A stretch of DNA of 64,000 bases from Sphingomonas natans. GTDB lineage: Bacteria > Pseudomonadota > Alphaproteobacteria > Sphingomonadales > Sphingomonadaceae. Below the pieces are notes generated by a model. It did not search any database, was not told the DNA's origin, and was given only the letters and a program-made list of their open reading frames with translations. How positions within the stretch are numbered: position 1 is the stretch's first letter; every line of letters begins with the position of its first letter. The stretch covers positions 124,001-188,000 of the forward strand of contig NZ_JAUOTP010000006.1 in assembly GCF_030546695.1 (NCBI RefSeq). The letters run 5' to 3'. Below are positions 60,663 through 64,000 of this stretch, one piece after another. The position numbers and the translations under genes were made by a program.

Positions 60663-61877
60663 CTATTCTTTTTCCTGAAGTCTGGTTGCCTCTGCCGCCT
60701 CGCGCAACAAGCCGAGGAAGCGTTGCTGAACCCCGGTCGGCCGCCAGCCCTCGCGCGTCGTCACCCCGATCGCCCGGCCACCTTCGGGCAGCGGCGGACC
60801 GATCTGGCGCAACACGCCGCCCGCAATCTCCATCGCCACCTGCTCGGGCGAAAGCAGGGTCAGCAGGTCGCTTTCGCGCAGCACTCCGCGGATGACCATC
60901 ACTGATCCGCATTCGATCGGCGCCGAAGGCGGCGGAGCGTCCGCAAACAGATCGTTCCAATGCTGGCGCAGCGGCGTCTCGGCATGGCCGATGATCCAGC
61001 CATAGCGCGCATAATCGATCAGCGTGGGGTTCTGCACCGTGCCGAGCGGATGCTCCGCACGGCCGACGACGACGAGGCGATCCTCGAACAGATAATCCTG
61101 GTGAAGGCCCGGCGGCGGCGGATCGCGCAAAGCGCCGACCATCAGATCGATCGTCCCGTCGCGCAGCGGATCAGTCAGCTCGCGCCACGATCCCTCGCGT
61201 ATGTCGATCGCCGCCCGCGGCTCGGCGCGGACAAGCGAGGCGATCGCGGTCGGCAACAGCAAAGCGCGCGACAGCGGCATCGCGCCGATCGTGATCCGGC
61301 TGCCGACGCCCGGATCGGGCGACACCTCTCCGATCGCCGCCGCAATCTCGGTCGCGGCCAGGCGCACGCCGCGCGCGAGCTTACGCCCCGCCGTCGTCAC
61401 GACCAGCCCCCGCCCCGATCGCTCGGCGAGCGGCACGCCGCACAATTGCTCCAGATCGCGCACCGCGCGGTGCAGCGCCGGCTGGGTGATCCCGGTGCGC
61501 ACGGCCGCGGCGGCGAAGCTGCCCGCCTCGACGAGGCTGAGAAAGGCATGGAGCTGCGTGCCCGTCATCAGCAGATCCGGCCGCGCGAAGCCCCGGCCGC
61601 CGCCGCGCAACCCGCTGCGGGTTGCTTCCGCGAGATGATCCAGCGCGGCACCCGCCCGCTCGGCCATGAGCAGGCCCGCCTCGGTCGGGCGGACGCCGTC
61701 GGCGCGACGATCGAACAGCGTCGTACCCAGCTGCCGCTCGATCTTGGCGAGGCCCTGCGTCAGCGCCGGTTGCGACAGGCTGACCGCCTGCGCGGCGGCG
61801 CTCATGCTGCCCTGCGCGACGATCGCGGCGAGCGCGCGCAGGTGGCGCAGGTTGAGATCGAACGGCTTCAGCGACAC
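60663..61877 (-). CDS. ligR: LysR-family regulator with two HTH domains (LigR-like)
   Basis: A 404-residue regulator, about 100 residues longer than usual. Two winged helix-turn-helix units are seen: residues 8-67 (HLRALAAIVAQGSMSAAAQA, LSQPALTQGLAKIERQLG) and residues 107-166 (HAFLSLVEAGSFAAAAVRTG, ITQPALHRAVRDLEQLCG), each with the LysR consensus SQPAL/TQPAL recognition helix. A periplasmic-binding-protein-like effector domain follows (about 190-395). It is divergent from ligK (98 bases) and read in the same direction as ligJ-ligC. By position it is the counterpart of LigR, activating the lig operons in response to a pathway intermediate. LigR identity is inferred from context. Confidence 0.85.
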   Translation of the reverse strand: MSLKPFDLNLRHLRALAAIVAQGSMSAAAQAVSLSQPALTQGLAKIERQLGTTLFDRRADGVRPTEAGLLMAERAGAALDHLAEATRSGLRGGGRGFARPDLLMTGTQLHAFLSLVEAGSFAAAAVRTGITQPALHRAVRDLEQLCGVPLAERSGRGLVVTTAGRKLARGVRLAATEIAAAIGEVSPDPGVGSRITIGAMPLSRALLLPTAIASLVRAEPRAAIDIREGSWRELTDPLRDGTIDLMVGALRDPPPPGLHQDYLFEDRLVVVGRAEHPLGTVQNPTLIDYARYGWIIGHAETPLRQHWNDLFADAPPPSAPIECGSVMVIRGVLRESDLLTLLSPEQVAMEIAGGVLRQIGPPLPEGGRAIGVTTREGWRPTGVQQRFLGLLREAAEATRLQEKE

Positions 61878-61910
61878 GACATGGACTTAGCAAAATCTTA
61901 TAGGGCGGGT

Positions 61911-61924
61911 CCAATTGTGATTGG
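61911..61924. promoter_or_regulatory. Dyad in the ligR-ligK intergenic region
   Basis: CCAATTGTGATTGG (CCAAT, 4 bases, ATTGG) is a perfect 5-bp dyad in the 98-base gap between the divergent ligR and ligK starts. It is a natural candidate for the LigR binding site, though it does not fit T-N11-A exactly. Confidence 0.5.
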
Positions 61925-61975
61925 AGCGCGTCCGGCCCACGCGCCAAGCGTCCGCACAGACCGAGGAGAGTGAGC

Positions 61976-62650
61976 ATGGCGGGACGCGTCGTCCAGAACA
62001 TCCAGCGCGCCGATGCCAGCGTGATCGACGGGCTGGCGCATGCCGGCGTCGCGACGGTGCACGAAGCGCAGGGACGCATTGGTCTGCTCGCCCCCTATAT
62101 GCGCCCGATCTATCCCGGCGCGCGCATCGCGGGTTCCGCCGTCACCATCTCGTCGCCCCCGGGCGACAATTGGATGGTCCATGTGGCGATCGAGCAATTG
62201 CAGGCCGGCGACATCCTCGTCCTCGCGCCCACTTCGCCCTGCTTCGACGGCTATTTCGGCGATCTGCTCGCGACGTCGGCGCAGGCGCGGGGCTGCCGCG
62301 GCCTCGTCATCGATGCCGGCTGTCGCGACGTGCGCGATCTGACCCAGATGAACTTCCCCGTCTGGTCGCGCGCCGTCTATGCGCAGGGCACGATCAAGGG
62401 GACCCTGGGCTCGGTCAACGTCCCGATCGTCTGCGCCAATGCCGCGATCGAGGCGGGCGACGTGATCGTCGCCGACGATGACGGCGTCTGCGTCGTTAAG
62501 CGCGCCGATGCCGCGGACGTGCTGAAGAAGTCGCAGGCGCGCGAGGCGCTCGAGGAGACCAAGCGCCAGCGCCTCGCCGCGGGCGAACTCGGCCTCGACA
62601 TTTACGACATGCGGGGGCGTCTCACCGAAATGGGGCTGACGTATGAATAA
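61976..62650 (+). CDS. ligK: 4-Carboxy-4-hydroxy-2-oxoadipate aldolase / oxaloacetate decarboxylase
   Basis: A 224-residue RraA/ProA-fold aldolase that splits 4-carboxy-4-hydroxy-2-oxoadipate into pyruvate and oxaloacetate, the last step of the pathway. The metal and substrate residues Arg117-Asp118 are in [12 protein letters not shown], with [15 protein letters not shown] before and [17 protein letters not shown] after. The ATG at 61976 has GAGGAG 7 bases upstream, better placed than a GTG at 61970. It is transcribed divergently from ligR and heads the ligK-ligU-ligI unit. Confidence 0.95.
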   Translation: MAGRVVQNIQRADASVIDGLAHAGVATVHEAQGRIGLLAPYMRPIYPGARIAGSAVTISSPPGDNWMVHVAIEQLQAGDILVLAPTSPCFDGYFGDLLATSAQARGCRGLVIDAGCRDVRDLTQMNFPVWSRAVYAQGTIKGTLGSVNVPIVCANAAIEAGDVIVADDDGVCVVKRADAADVLKKSQAREALEETKRQRLAAGELGLDIYDMRGRLTEMGLTYE

Positions 62651-62779
62651 TATCCTCCCCGGCACGGGGAGGGGGACCATGCGTAGCATGGTAGAGGGGG
62701 CTCACTACGACCGCTGCGCTCAGCCGAACGCCCCCTCCGTCATCGCTTCGCGATGCCACCTCCCCGTACCGGGGAGGAT
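62651..62779. repeat. Palindromic intergenic repeat, family C
   Basis: It opens with TATCCTCCCCGGCACGGGG, carries a CATGCGTAGCATG hairpin, an AGGGGGCTC/GCCCCCT pair and a TCGCTTCGCGA hairpin, and closes with ACCTCCCCGTACCGGGGAGG. It lies between ligK and ligU, and its last arm supplies the GGGGAGG that stands 5 bases before the ligU start. Confidence 0.85.
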
Positions 62780-62782
62780 GAG

Positions 62783-64000
<1,218 letters not shown>

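Noticed and set aside
61878-61975. Classic T-N11-A LysR box in the ligR-ligK gap
   Set aside because: Checked base by base around the CCAAT dyad; no T-N11-A fits it exactly, so only the dyad is reported.

Overview
The window is GC-rich, densely coded chromosomal DNA from a sphingomonad-type alphaproteobacterium (order Sphingomonadales). Three things point there: a protocatechuate 4,5-cleavage (lig) gene set closely resembling that of Sphingobium SYK-6, a ferB-ferA feruloyl-CoA gene pair with an NDP-forming type synthetase, and intergenic palindromes of the 'GTTCG...CTTCGACAAGCTC...CGAAC' kind common in this group. No prophage, insertion sequence or CRISPR array was seen.

Layout. 1-8.8 kb is mostly housekeeping: the 3' end of ychF, a MaoC-like hydratase, an exported nucleotide pyrophosphatase-like lipoprotein, prfC (RF3), an alanine-rich exported protein, a bile-acid-symporter-fold transporter, acs and a prepilin peptidase. 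8.9-26.4 kb is one long five-gene operon: an exported TPR-CHAT protease-like protein, a CHASE2 adenylate cyclase, a small FecR-like exported protein, a TpsB transporter and a 3274-residue TpsA-like filamentous exoprotein. This is the best candidate in the window for a poorly described system. 26.4-33.9 kb holds an M28 peptidase, a GNAT protein, tRNA-Cys, a tiny membrane peptide, an M14 carboxypeptidase with a lipoprotein gene, rpmJ, pyk, tRNA-Gly, a YaiI-family gene and a TSUP permease. 33.9-40.1 kb is tamA-tamB (outer-membrane assembly). 40.4-44.2 kb is a Tat-exported molybdenum aldehyde oxidoreductase operon (paoABC-like). A lone BY-kinase/Wzz-like gene follows.

45.9-64.0 kb is an aromatic-acid catabolic island. 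An AAHS-type MFS permease, a MarR regulator, a vanillin-type aldehyde dehydrogenase, a DUF3237 protein, ferB and ferA turn ferulate or p-coumarate into vanillate or 4-hydroxybenzoate. A second, minus-strand operon (ligR - DUF1932-type dehydrogenase - ligJ - vanA - ligA - ligB - ligC - pobA) and a divergent plus-strand operon (ligK - ligU - ligI, cut by the window end) demethylate or hydroxylate these to protocatechuate and carry it through meta-cleavage to pyruvate and oxaloacetate. Every enzyme step from feruloyl-CoA to the central metabolites is present; the VanA reductase partner is not.

Repeats of four palindromic families lie between genes. Two family members sit inside or directly against lig genes, and one supplies the Shine-Dalgarno sequence of ligU. 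Functions are by homology recalled from sequence motifs; no database search was run.
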